Assembly: GCA_023375675.1 (NCBI GenBank)
Contig: JALQBC010000043.1
Span: 62,001 to 126,000 of the forward strand
Direction: 5' to 3'
DNA length: 64,000 bases
Origin: Cytospora piceicola
Taxonomy: Eukaryota > Ascomycota > Sordariomycetes > Diaporthales > Cytosporaceae
The notes beneath the pieces are model-generated. The model made no database searches and was not told where the DNA came from. It was given only the letters and a program-made list of their open reading frames with translations. Position 1 is the first letter of the stretch; every line of letters starts with the position of its first letter. The position numbers and the translations under genes were made by a program. Shown here piece after piece: positions 55,377 to 64,000 of the stretch.

Positions 55377-56057
55377 ATGAGCGGCGACAAGTCGAAAGAA
55401 GAGGTGCAAGCTGTGTCTCAGGTGCAACCCCAAGAAGAAGATGATGAGCCGGATGAGTGGTGAGTCAAGTCCCAAGCATTTATTTTGTTGAGCATATCTA
55501 CCTGTGATATACCTACCTAGGTACTTAGTAGGTATATATATATGTACTGTGTATCTGTTCACCTCCACGAGCACACCAGTTCCCGATGCGCCATTTGTCC
55601 GAGCCAACGGAGACCGAAGGTACCTGTTCAATTACAGAGACCACCCCATATACCCATCTCACAGCTCTATAAACATCTTACATAACCCGGGAGTCCAATG
55701 TTGCTAACCCTTGGTATTAATGCAGGGACAAGCGCATCTTCAGTACCGGATGTGCAGGTTCGTTCAGCCGCAGACCATCCACCAACCTGTGTCGTCAACG
55801 GTATTGGCTAACCGCAACTCATATACAGACGAGAACATGAAGATGACAGATTGCTACTATGAGACCAAAGACTGGAGGCAATGCAAAGATGAAGTACGTA
55901 CACATGTTTCTCACCCGTTTTCTTTTCATCGCCGACTGGCCTACCTACTAACATCCAACTACCGTCCAAGATGGAGACGTTTAGGCGCTGCTGGAAGAGT
56001 CACGGCAACGATGAGAGAACGTCAACCAAAGACTCCGACAAGACGGCAAAGTCTTGA
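55377..56057 (+). CDS. coa4: Cytochrome c oxidase assembly factor Coa4
   Basis: Four exons, 55377-55459, 55726-55757, 55829-55893 and 55971-56057, encode only 88 residues. The first part (MSGDKSKEEVQAVSQVQPQE) is acidic and disordered; then DEPDEWDKRIFSTGCADENM. Two Cx9C pairs are exact (C-ADENMKMTD-C and C-KDEMETFRR-C), making the CHCH fold of a twin Cx9C protein. DEWDKRI, TDCYYETKDWRQCKDEM and RCWKSHGN are Coa4 signatures. Such proteins are imported and oxidised by Mia40 in the mitochondrial intermembrane space; Coa4 helps cytochrome c oxidase assembly. All four exons are very short, so the gene is easily missed. Confidence 0.92.
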
Positions 56058-56491
56058 TGACCACAAACAAGAAGAGGAAGACAGATTCATACTGCCTACT
56101 GTACAACCTCTGCATACGAAACAATGGTATTTTTCCATTCTCAATTACATTTGTAAATCTTCAATCGCATAAAAATAATATAACCGAATGGATGACGCGC
56201 TCTTCATCATGATCCCTGTCGCGTTTTTCGCCAAGCAGTCGCGTGTTGCCTGCCGAAGCAATTTGCAACTCGTGAAACCATCTTCCCGCCTCCAAAAATT
56301 GTATGCAGTGAGTGCAGCGTCGCAATTTTGAAACCTTCACATGCACGCACGAACCCATCCACCCACCCACACACACTCACTCACACACACACACACACAA
56401 CCCCCGCACAACGCCCACAGATACCCTTGGGCAACTCAACTCTCACCACTACCACCAACCAACCCCACCACCATCACACCCACGAGACGGA
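56058..56491. other. Intergenic, mgm101 leader with CA repeats
   Basis: CA- and CCCA-rich sequence with an uninterrupted (CA) run at about 56382-56399, 90 bases before the mgm101 start. Both plus-strand frames through it remain open, so automatic gene finding could extend mgm101 wrongly upstream. Confidence 0.6.
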
Positions 56492-57618
56492 ATGACACGC
56501 ATATTTTCCTCGGCCATGCGGCCCCTCCGCCTCAGCGCCAGCCGCGCCCTCGGCCTCGCTTCAGCCGAGAGCAACCAGCCGGCAGCGAGGAGGGCCGCGA
56601 CCACGTCGGCGAGCCCAGCACCCGACAGGCCAGCAGCCGCAAAACCGTCCTACGCACGCGCCTCGCCGGCGACGAACGGCAACACCGGCGCGGGCGGCAG
56701 CCCGTCGAGCTCGACCTCGAAGCCCTCGTACTCGGCATACTCCCCCGCCACCCCCAAGACCGCAAACACCCCCTTCGCCGAGTCCCAGATCAACCCCGTC
56801 GCCCCTGCGCCGTACAACCGCCCCCAGGGCATGGGAGCCATCCCCGAGGCGCCCACGGCCTTCTCACAGCAGCAGCAGCAACCACAACAACAACAACAAC
56901 AACAACACAACGGCAACGGCAACGGCAACGGCGAGGCGTCGTTCGCGAGCAACGGCATCGACTGGACGAGCTCCTACCACGGCCTGTCGACGATCGCGTT
57001 CAACCCGGACGTCGCCGCCATGCTGATGAAGCCCATACCGTTCGAGGACGTCGAGATCAAGCCCGACGGCATCATCTACCTTCCCGAGATCAAGTACAGG
57101 AGGATCCTGAACCAGGCCTTCGGCCCGGGGGGCTGGGGCATGGCGCCGAGGAGCGAGCTGGGCGTGGGCGACAAGGTGGTCACGAGGGAGTACGCGCTTT
57201 TGGTGCACGGCCGGTATGTTTGCTTCTTTTCTCCCTCCCCTCCTTCATCACGCCCGTCTCATCAATTTCCACACCTGCCTCGTCACAACCCCCCCCCCTC
57301 CCATACAGTCTGGACTCGTGCGCTGACACCCGGTCTCTTGCGGCGTCGTGCAGATTCATCGCCCAGGCCCGCGGCGAGTGCCCGTACTTCGCCGACGACG
57401 GCATCGCCACCGCCGGGGAGGGCTGCAAGTCCAACGCCCTGATGCGCTGCTGCAAGGACCTCGGCATCGCGTCCGAGCTCTGGGACCCCCGCTACATCCG
57501 CGACTTCAAGAAGAAGTACGCCCAGGAGATCTGGGTCGAGCACGTCGTCACCAAGAAGAAGCGCCAGACCTGGGTGCGCAAGGGCGATGAGCCCGGGTAC
57601 CCTTACAAGAAGTGCTGA
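56492..57618 (+). CDS. mgm101: Mitochondrial genome maintenance protein Mgm101
   Basis: Two exons, 56492-57213 and 57354-57618, encode 328 residues. The N-terminus ([20 protein letters not shown]) is a basic, Ser-rich mitochondrial presequence. A disordered region follows, with poly-Gln/Asn-Gly tracts at about 128-150. The Rad52-like core is conserved: [54 protein letters not shown], and [20 protein letters not shown] followed by [18 protein letters not shown]. Mgm101 anneals single-stranded DNA and is needed to keep and repair mitochondrial DNA. Start at 56492 is preferred because upstream sequence is CA-repeat leader. Confidence 0.95.
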
Positions 57619-58130
57619 GCGGGTGTCTTGCCTGTTACGGGACAGATGATGTCTTTTGGACGATGGGCTTAGGGCGCGATGGTGGCGCGGGCCGTGGAGG
57701 AGGGTTGTAGGGTCTGCTCGGGAGGTGTCCCCTGCTCATGAGATGTGGTACGTGGTTACGATATACCTTATGTCCACCAGAAAAGAAGAGATGACAGACC
57801 AGTCACAAACTTTAGCTGGATAACCTGTAAAAATAGAAGACAATGGAACCGATGTAATGGAACCATAACACGCCGCTCTGCAAAGCATTTAAGTATCAAG
57901 GCATTTGATTACATGGCGACATGCCTGTGCTACCAGTTTTGCAACAGCATGTTTGTGCGGCTTATCACGGTCCAGGGTTTGACAGCGAAGACAGCGAAAG
58001 AGCTGATGACGGACGGAAACCGTTCAGCATGTCGGAACGAGTTGCCCTTCTGAATTCTACCAGAGACCAAGTTATACGGTAAACCCTCGCAAAAACGCCA
58101 GAACCAACCCCATCCCCAAGAGAAGAGGAG
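57619..58130. other. Convergent intergenic region
   Basis: 3' sides of mgm101 and the REEP-like gene; AT-rich in its middle. No gene seen. Confidence 0.65.
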
Positions 58131-59371
58131 CTACTCGGACTTGTTCTTCCCCACATCCGACGACGAGGACGCACTCCAGCCCCACGGCAACCACGAGCCG
58201 CCGCCGCCGCCGCCGCCGCCCCCGTGCGAAGACGCAGCGGGCGTGGCCCTCGCGCTCTCCGCGTCCTGCGCCGAGTTGTCCTCGGCCCCGCTCTCGGCCT
58301 CGATCTTCTCGAAGTCGACCTCGCTCCGGCTCTTGCTCAGCCCGCCCGCGCTCCGCCCGCTGTGCGAGGTCGTCGGCCTGTCCGGCTGGGCGTCGAGGCT
58401 CGCCGCCGCCGCCGCCGCCGCCGCCGCCCCGGACCTCAGCTGCGCCGCCTCGCGGTCCAGCGCGCCCAGGACCAGGCTCAGGCGCTCGCGCTGCGCGGCG
58501 AGGAAGCTCATCTTGTCGGCGTCGCCGCGGATGTTGGGCGGGACGAGCGTGCCCGAGGCCGAGAGGTCGCCGCCGGGGAACGCGCCGACGGCCGGCCCCG
58601 CCGAAGACGACGACGGTGACGACAGTGACGTCGGCGCTGCTGCTGCTGCGGCGCCCGTCCCCGTCCCCGTCCCCGCCCCCGCCCCCGCCCCCGCCTTGTC
58701 CGACACTGCCGCCGCCGCGGCGTTGACCGCGCTCGAGAGGAAGTTGTAAAAGTCCTGGCCCGTGGCCCCGGCGGTGCCGGGCCACCGCGCCTCGGGCAGC
58801 TGGAACCTGTCCAGGAGGCTCTGGGTGTAGCCCCGCGGGCGCTGGGACGCGGGCACGGCGCTGTCGTCGGCCTGGCGGGCGGCCGGGTCGGGCGCCATGC
58901 CCAGCACCTGCGTGCGGAGCAGCTCGATGGCGCGCTTGAGGTAGGCCATGCCGGCGGACTTCATGTTGTCGTGGGCCGTGGCGATGAGCTCCTCGATCTG
59001 GGCCTCGTTCTCCTCGAGGTAGGGGTGGACGTATGTCGTGTAGATGATGCATGCGCCTTGGGTCTGGGGGAGGACGAGGTACAGTAGGAAGAGGAGGCGG
59101 AGGTAAGGGTAGAGGGGTATCCTGCGCGGCGTTTGTTACTTAGACGGGAGTCCTGGCTTGGCTTGCTGGGCAAAGGGGGCGGGAGAACAAACCAGACGAG
59201 CAACCATTCTGTCCAGCTCTCAACGAGGAGGGCGCAGGCCAGAACGACCCAGTACATGAGCCATGGTGTTAGTTGGGTAGGGTCGGAGGTCTTGAGTGCC
59301 TTGTAAGAGGCGAAGAGGGGGAACAAGGTGGATGCGATGGTCGAGAGGAAATAGGCGAATATGTCAAACAT
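58131..59371 (-). CDS. TB2/DP1/HVA22 (REEP1-4-like) ER-shaping protein
   Basis: Two exons on the minus strand, 59371-59193 and 59121-58131, give 389 residues. The first 110 residues are a TB2/DP1/HVA22 domain: LFPLFASYKALKT, LTPWLMYWVVLACALLVESW, then WIPLYPYLRLLFLLYLVLPQ, TQGACIIYTTYVHPYL. Hydrophobic hairpins of this domain bend tubular ER membranes. Yeast Yop1 is about half this length; the long tail makes it more like the REEP1-4 branch, whose tails contact the cytoskeleton in animals. The tail holds GC-rich codon repeats: a (GAGAGAG/TGTGTG) tract, 9-10 Ala, and a Gly run before WLPWGW. These runs probably vary between strains. Confidence 0.88.
58196..58700. repeat. Cluster of GC-rich codon repeats in REEP-like tail
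   Basis: CCG/GCC trinucleotide runs at about 58200-58225 (poly-Gly) and 58404-58430 (poly-Ala), and CCCCGT/CCCCGC hexamer repeats at about 58656-58694 (Gly-Thr/Gly-Ala), all in frame in the minus-strand gene. Confidence 0.85.
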
Positions 59372-61115
59372 TGTCGCGATTCATGGGTTCACGGGGCTGT
59401 CAGCGTATTTGGTATGTATGTCTGTTGGAAGCTGTTGGTGATGATATGTCAAGTATGTTAAGAGAAGGACCCTTCTGAGTTCCAGAGTCGCGCGGATGGT
59501 GATTACGGGGGATAGATAGGCAAACTATGGGCCACTACCACCACTGGAGGGGCATGAGACGGCGGGTCATGGAGAGCGAGCGTGGGGCTGACGTAGCGTC
59601 ATGAGTCTCGGCACGAGCACCAAATGCGGGCGAGGCGGGCTGAACCCTGGCTGCAGGCTTGTGGAACGCGGGGACAGGTGGGTCCGTGCCTGGCTGGCAT
59701 ATTTAATGGGTCAGGAGTATATCGTATATCGTATATCGGGTATATCGTAATATCCATGGTTCGTATACAGTATCAGCCAAGCACATACATGTACCTGGGA
59801 CCCATGACTGACGCTCACCTGGACGGACAGACAAATGTGCTTCCTGTCTGTCGTTGGCCTTTGTTTCTGCCAGATCCTGGTGGAATAGATACGGGGGTAT
59901 CTGCCTATTACAGTCGCTCAGGTCTTGTTGTCTAGGCACATCATTTCCTGTCATCAAGTGGCCGAGTACACAGTGAGCATGCCCCCGCCACTGTAACACC
60001 AGGGTCAGCTGCACATATTGGGGGTATAGGGTGTCTTACTGGTAGTGCCAGGGTTCTTTGAACCCAGGAATATTACAATACTCGCACTTAGTTATGATAC
60101 ATCTACTGAATTAGCGGTCTGCCGTGCAGGCTGAAGAGTCAGGACTCCTAACGACACTCTATAATCGCGAGTAGTCTGCACTTCTTGTCCCTCTGGCAAG
60201 AGATAGACAACTGCCTCGACTGAGGGCCTGCTTGTACATTGGATAAGATGGGTCTATTAGGCACTCGCACCTTTAGCACTTGTCGATGCCGAACCGTTTC
60301 TTCTCTTAATCATTTGTGAGATGGACATATTCATGGCAGGGGACAGCGTAGTACTCCTTGCGGACCTTCTTTGGGCGCGCACAGGCGCGGCATTCAGTAT
60401 GACACCGTGCAGTCACACTCGCAATGTCGTTCGTGTCGAAGAAAAATGCCGATGTGGTGAAAAGTTGCATGTCTACACGCCTGTATTGCTAGAGCACTGA
60501 TAAATGTCTCTGGATTTTGGACAGATTCTCTTGAACCATTGTACGCAAGACACCCATCATCGCTCCGTTTGTTGGGGGCCCTGCGAGAACCATTGTGGCC
60601 CAACAGGGGGCTATATGCCAACCATAAATCATCACTCGCAATGGTTACACCGAAGACGTTTTGCTCCTGCTTCGATGCCAGTGCATATCTGCGTAGATGA
60701 TTCATATTATACACACGGGTATATAGCATACGGACAAAGCGTAACCGTCTAGTCCGAGCCCCGCACAATCCAGATCCCCCTCCGTCCAAAAGAAACGCCA
60801 TGCCATGTCGAGTGAAGATGTATATGCAACGCATGCAGAGAATTATCGTCGAGGCCGAATCCCAACATCTCCTGCACGCTCTCCTCCGCTTTTCCCCGGT
60901 TCGTCGGCGCGTGCCATTGAGACGGACGTGTGGCGGTCGAAGTCAGCCCGAAATAGAAGGCCGCATGGCTTCAAATATCGAGTTTCCAGAACCTTTTGCT
61001 CTTCGTACCAGCCCGTCCGGCGACACCACTCTTCTTCCTCGCCTTTTCTTGTCATCGTTCCCTATTTTTCATGAGAAGGTTCCCGCCTCCAAGCTAGGAT
61101 CCGAGCCTCTTGTCA
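59372..61115. other. Intergenic, no gene seen
   Basis: 1.7 kb between the REEP-like gene and pam16. It has a short tandem array of GTATATC (three exact units at 59717-59737, degenerate to 59750). A minus-strand 146-codon frame (60394-60834) is Cys/Arg/His-rich without a domain and is not called. Confidence 0.55.
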
Positions 61116-61656
61116 TCATTTGTCCTTGTACAAGTTGGGCTTCCACCCATCTTTGACCTCCTCTTCTTGCGCTACCTTCTCCTGCATCGGCTTGGCGTCG
61201 GCCTCGATCCTCTCGCGCGCTCTCAATATCTTGCTCTGCAGGTAGAAACTGCCACCCTTCTGGGGGTCGTTCGCGTCGAAGAGCCGCTTGAAACGGTCCA
61301 TGACCGCCTCCATGTCAACCTCCCCAGCCTGGGGCGGTTTGACGTCCAGGATCTTGACGGCTTCCTCCATGGTCATTCCCGAGGTGAGATTTGCTCGCCC
61401 GGACGGGGACACGCCGCCGTTTTTCTGCTGGGCGCGCTGGTAGGATGAGGATGCGGAGGCTTGCTTATAGGCTTCGGCGAAGGCGCGGCCGAGTACGCGC
61501 GAGCCGATCATGACGACCTGGGTTACTAGGCGGTGTGCCTTTTCAAGAGGAAAACAAGCTGCGTTAGCGCATGTCCTTCTTCGAAAGCACCGTGCTGCAT
61601 CAAGGAGATGTCGAGTTGCGGCATTCCCGACGGCGTAAACTGGGGTGGCTCACCAT
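61116..61656 (-). CDS. pam16: Mitochondrial import motor subunit Pam16 (Tim16)
   Basis: Two exons on the minus strand: 61656-61654 (the ATG alone) and 61538-61116, separated by a 115-base intron (GTGAGC donor), encode 141 residues beginning MAHRLVTQVV. The conserved GSRVLGRAFAEAYKQAS segment follows, and residues about 60-115 are a degenerate J domain: MTMEEAVKILDVKP, then FDANDPQKGGSFYLQSKI, where DPQ replaces the HPD that activates Hsp70. Pam16 pairs with Pam18 at the matrix side of TIM23 and restrains it. The three-base exon is inferred because the second exon lacks a family-consistent ATG at its start and ATG directly precedes a good donor. Confidence 0.9.
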
Positions 61657-62360
61657 CTTGACGGTACTGCTCCTTCACAACCACTGAGGCCGGCGACCTT
61701 TCTGTTTGTAGGTAACTAGTGGGTGCTACCGAGCAAGGTCCTTATATCGATATCGTTTAGGTAATGCAGTCGAAAGTCAACACGTTCGTCCGTGGTATCA
61801 TAGACATGAGATTAGAAAAATCGAATGCGGGTTCGGCTGGAAGCTGTTGAAGGGTGACCGGAGTGGAAATTTTGCCGATGATCGGGCCGTGGATCCTCTC
61901 TTGGCGTGGCAGGCGTGGGTCAGCAGTCAGCAGGCGCCATTTGCCTGCCGGGGAACAACAAGCCCCAAAAAGAAAGAGCAGGCAGGCTGGCAGGCAGGCA
62001 GGCTGTCATCGTCAATGGCCACCAACCAAAGCCAGCTGGCTCCCCTGATGAGCCTGTGCACTTCCTGTTGAAGCTCGATCGCGTTGACGTTGCGTTTGCA
62101 CTTGCGACAATCTGAAATCCTGTCAAAACCTAGAAGCCATTACTACCACCACCAATTATCACGGCCTCCAACCTTTTTCGCCTGCCTACATAAGCGAGCT
62201 ATTCAGTCCTTCTTGCTTTTCTTCCGATTATTCACTTTCGCTAAGCCCAGACAAGCGAGCGCAACCAGAAATAGAAAAGACCTACCTGCCTACCACCACC
62301 ACCACCCATCGAACACCATCTCGACATACACAGCTCGTTCAAGCACAACATCCCCAAGCA
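61657..62360. other. Divergent intergenic region (pam16 / yip1)
   Basis: Includes GGCAGGC-type tandem repeats at about 61980-62005 and a CCACCA/CA-rich leader before yip1. Several overlapping open frames lack domains. Confidence 0.6.
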
Positions 62361-63504
62361 ATGTCCCAATACGGCTACGGGGCACCAGCCCAGGGCAACC
62401 CGGCCTACGCCCCCCAGTCCGCCCAGAACCTGCAGTTCTTCCCATCCTCATACGCCCCCGCCGACGTGTCCGGCCACGCGACGCCCTCACAGGCCTCCTA
62501 CGGCTACGGCGCGCCGCCGCCGCCCGGCGGGGGGAGCTTCGGCTTCGGCGGCCCCGCGACCGGCGTGTCGGGGCGCATGGGCGAGCAGGGCGGCCTGAGG
62601 ACGGGCTGGATCGCCGCCTTCTCGACCGAGGGGTACGAGGGCGAGCCGCCGCTGTTGGAGGAGCTGGGCGTCAATTTCGGGCACATACAGGCCAAGGTTG
62701 GTGGTCTCCCCTTTCTTCCATTCTTGCAATTTGATCATGTCCCCAGCCAGCCACGCAGGCAGCCAGCCAGCCAACCAACCGCCCCTCTGAGATGATGCGC
62801 GTTCGTGGGAAGACAACGGAAAGCTAACGTCGGCCCAACCCCCATAGACACTGGCAGTCCTCAACCCCTTCCGCCGCATAGACCAACACCTCATGGACGA
62901 CAGCGACCTCGCCGGGCCCTTCCTCTTCGCGGGGCTGTTCGGCTTCTTCCTCCTCTTCGCGGGCAACCTCCACTTCGGCTACATCTACGGGCTGGGCGTG
63001 CTGGGCTCGATATCGCTGCACACCATCATCTCCCTCATGACGCCGGCCGACGACGACCCCATCGCCCGCGCCGCCGACGCCGCCGCCCAGGCCGCGCCCT
63101 ACGGGTCCCAGGCCGGCGGGCCCGTGCTGGCGACGCCACAGGGCCACCTCGTCTCGGGGGGCGGCGCCGGCGCCGGCGCCGGCGGCGAGCTGTCCTCCAC
63201 CCTCACCTACTTCCGCAGCGCCTCCGTCCTGGGGTACTGCCTCCTGCCGCTGACGCTGACGAGCCTCGTGGGCATCGTCATGCCCATGGACACGCCGCTC
63301 GGCATCGTCATGACGTCCGCGGCCATCATGTGGTGCACGTACAGCGCGTCGGGCATCTTCTGCGCCGTGGGCAGGATGCGTGGCATGAGGGGCCTCGTGG
63401 CCTACCCGCTGGCCCTGCTCTACGTCGGCTTCGGTCTTATGAGCATCTTCAGCTCCAGGGGCAGCGGGAACATGGCGAAGCTCGTGAACGCTGCTCACTC
63501 GTGA
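62361..63504 (+). CDS. yip1: Yip1-family Golgi/ER membrane protein
   Basis: Two exons, 62361-62696 and 62848-63504, encode 330 residues. The cytosolic N-terminus is Gly/Tyr/Pro/Ser-rich (SQYGYGAP repeats) and ends in EPPLLEELGVNFGHIQAK, the Yip1/YIPF5 signature, then TLAVLNPFRRIDQHLMDDSD and the first helix. Five hydrophobic helices follow. Yip1 binds prenylated Rab/Ypt GTPases and supports COPII vesicle formation between ER and Golgi. An Ala/Gly-rich insert (PADDDPIARAADAAAQAAPY, later GAGAGAG) between helices 2 and 3 is longer than in yeast. The intron carries CAGCCAGCCA-type repeats and an ideal GCTAAC branch point. Confidence 0.93.
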
Positions 63505-64000
63505 GCTGTTCCCGCGGGTGTGGGTTGGGACCGCACGCTCAGTGTGATATTTAGACAAGAGGTGCTATGATGTCGTATGAGACTCAAACATGGAGATCAG
63601 TATTATTGATTGATGCTTAAAAGCCCTTTTTCTCTATTGAAGACAAGTACATCCCCCTCCCCAGTGAGGAATATGCTGTATGCTGGTTTCCATTACCATG
63701 TGTTGAAAAGGAACAAAACCTGAACTCCATTGACCTGGACCATATGAACCCTAACTTGGACAACCAAATACCAGTCCTTGAAAATATACTCCAACATCCT
63801 GCTTCGATCAGAAAACTAAACAACGGGATAAGCAGACTCCCTTTCTTCCTCCATTCGCAAGATGCAGATAGTGCATCGTAGTAGTCCAACAGTAGTAATC
63901 GCAACAGTTGACATGTCGTCGCGGGTAGTCGCAACGGAGATAACCATGTAGCGGTTGCGACTGAAGTCTTCATTTTGTTGTAGTCGCGTTTGGTATAATG
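63505..64000. other. Intergenic to the right edge
   Basis: AT-richer 3' side of yip1. A minus-strand frame at 63617-63973 has no domain. No gene seen. Confidence 0.55.

Noticed and set aside
56312..56491. Upstream extension of mgm101 into the CA-repeat leader
   Set aside because: The extra residues are His/Thr/Pro repeats from microsatellite sequence, and the start at 56492 gives a normal mitochondrial presequence.
60394..60834. 146-codon minus-strand frame upstream of pam16
   Set aside because: Cys/Arg/His-rich with no domain and no nearby matching exon.

Overview
This window is nuclear DNA from a filamentous ascomycete, most likely a Sordariomycete. Genes lie on both strands and are split by short introns of about 50-220 bases. 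These have GTRNGT-type donors, CTRAC-like branch points and YAG acceptors. The proteins are typical of this group: 2EXR and F-box proteins, a CorA-like membrane protein, a rhodopsin-like membrane protein, an MRP-type ABC transporter, an MFS sugar transporter, a GH106-like secreted hydrolase and a TAP-like secreted peptidase. Species cannot be fixed from sequence alone. I worked out exon joins by hand from splice signals and checked that every join keeps the reading frame.

Left part (1-24.2 kb), mostly accessory genes: a partial F-box/SirB1-like/YccV-like protein at the left edge; a secreted GH106-like hydrolase; a small cupin; a CorA-like membrane protein; a GFA-type zinc protein; a 2EXR protein; a TPR protein; a peroxisomal 4-coumarate-CoA-ligase-like acyl-CoA synthetase; a second 2EXR-like protein; a GNAT acetyltransferase; and a secreted S33/TAP-like peptidase.

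Central part (24.2-41.9 kb): a gene with two SUMO-interaction-like motifs fused to an HNH nuclease fold lies tail-to-tail with a superfamily 1 helicase that carries a C-terminal PD-(D/E)XK nuclease. This pair is the most unusual thing in the window. It is followed by an eight-exon ABCC transporter, a decayed sulfotransferase-like gene with two compensating frameshifts, an eight-exon MFS sugar transporter with candidate carbon-repression sites upstream, and a seven-exon hotdog thioesterase in which no exon is long enough to stand out alone.

Right part (42.5-64 kb), mostly housekeeping genes: TFIIH subunit Tfb2, two overlapping uncharacterised reading frames, a TANGO2-family protein, a gene-poor 3.4 kb stretch, a rhodopsin-like membrane protein, biotin protein ligase, the CHCH protein Coa4, Mgm101, a REEP/HVA22-type ER-shaping protein, Pam16 (whose start codon is an exon by itself) and Yip1. 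Coa4, Mgm101 and Pam16 all act in mitochondria; Yip1 and the REEP protein act in the ER/Golgi membrane system. The other genes look independent, and there is no polyketide or peptide synthetase cluster. A short palindrome built on TACCTAGGTA recurs between genes across the window.
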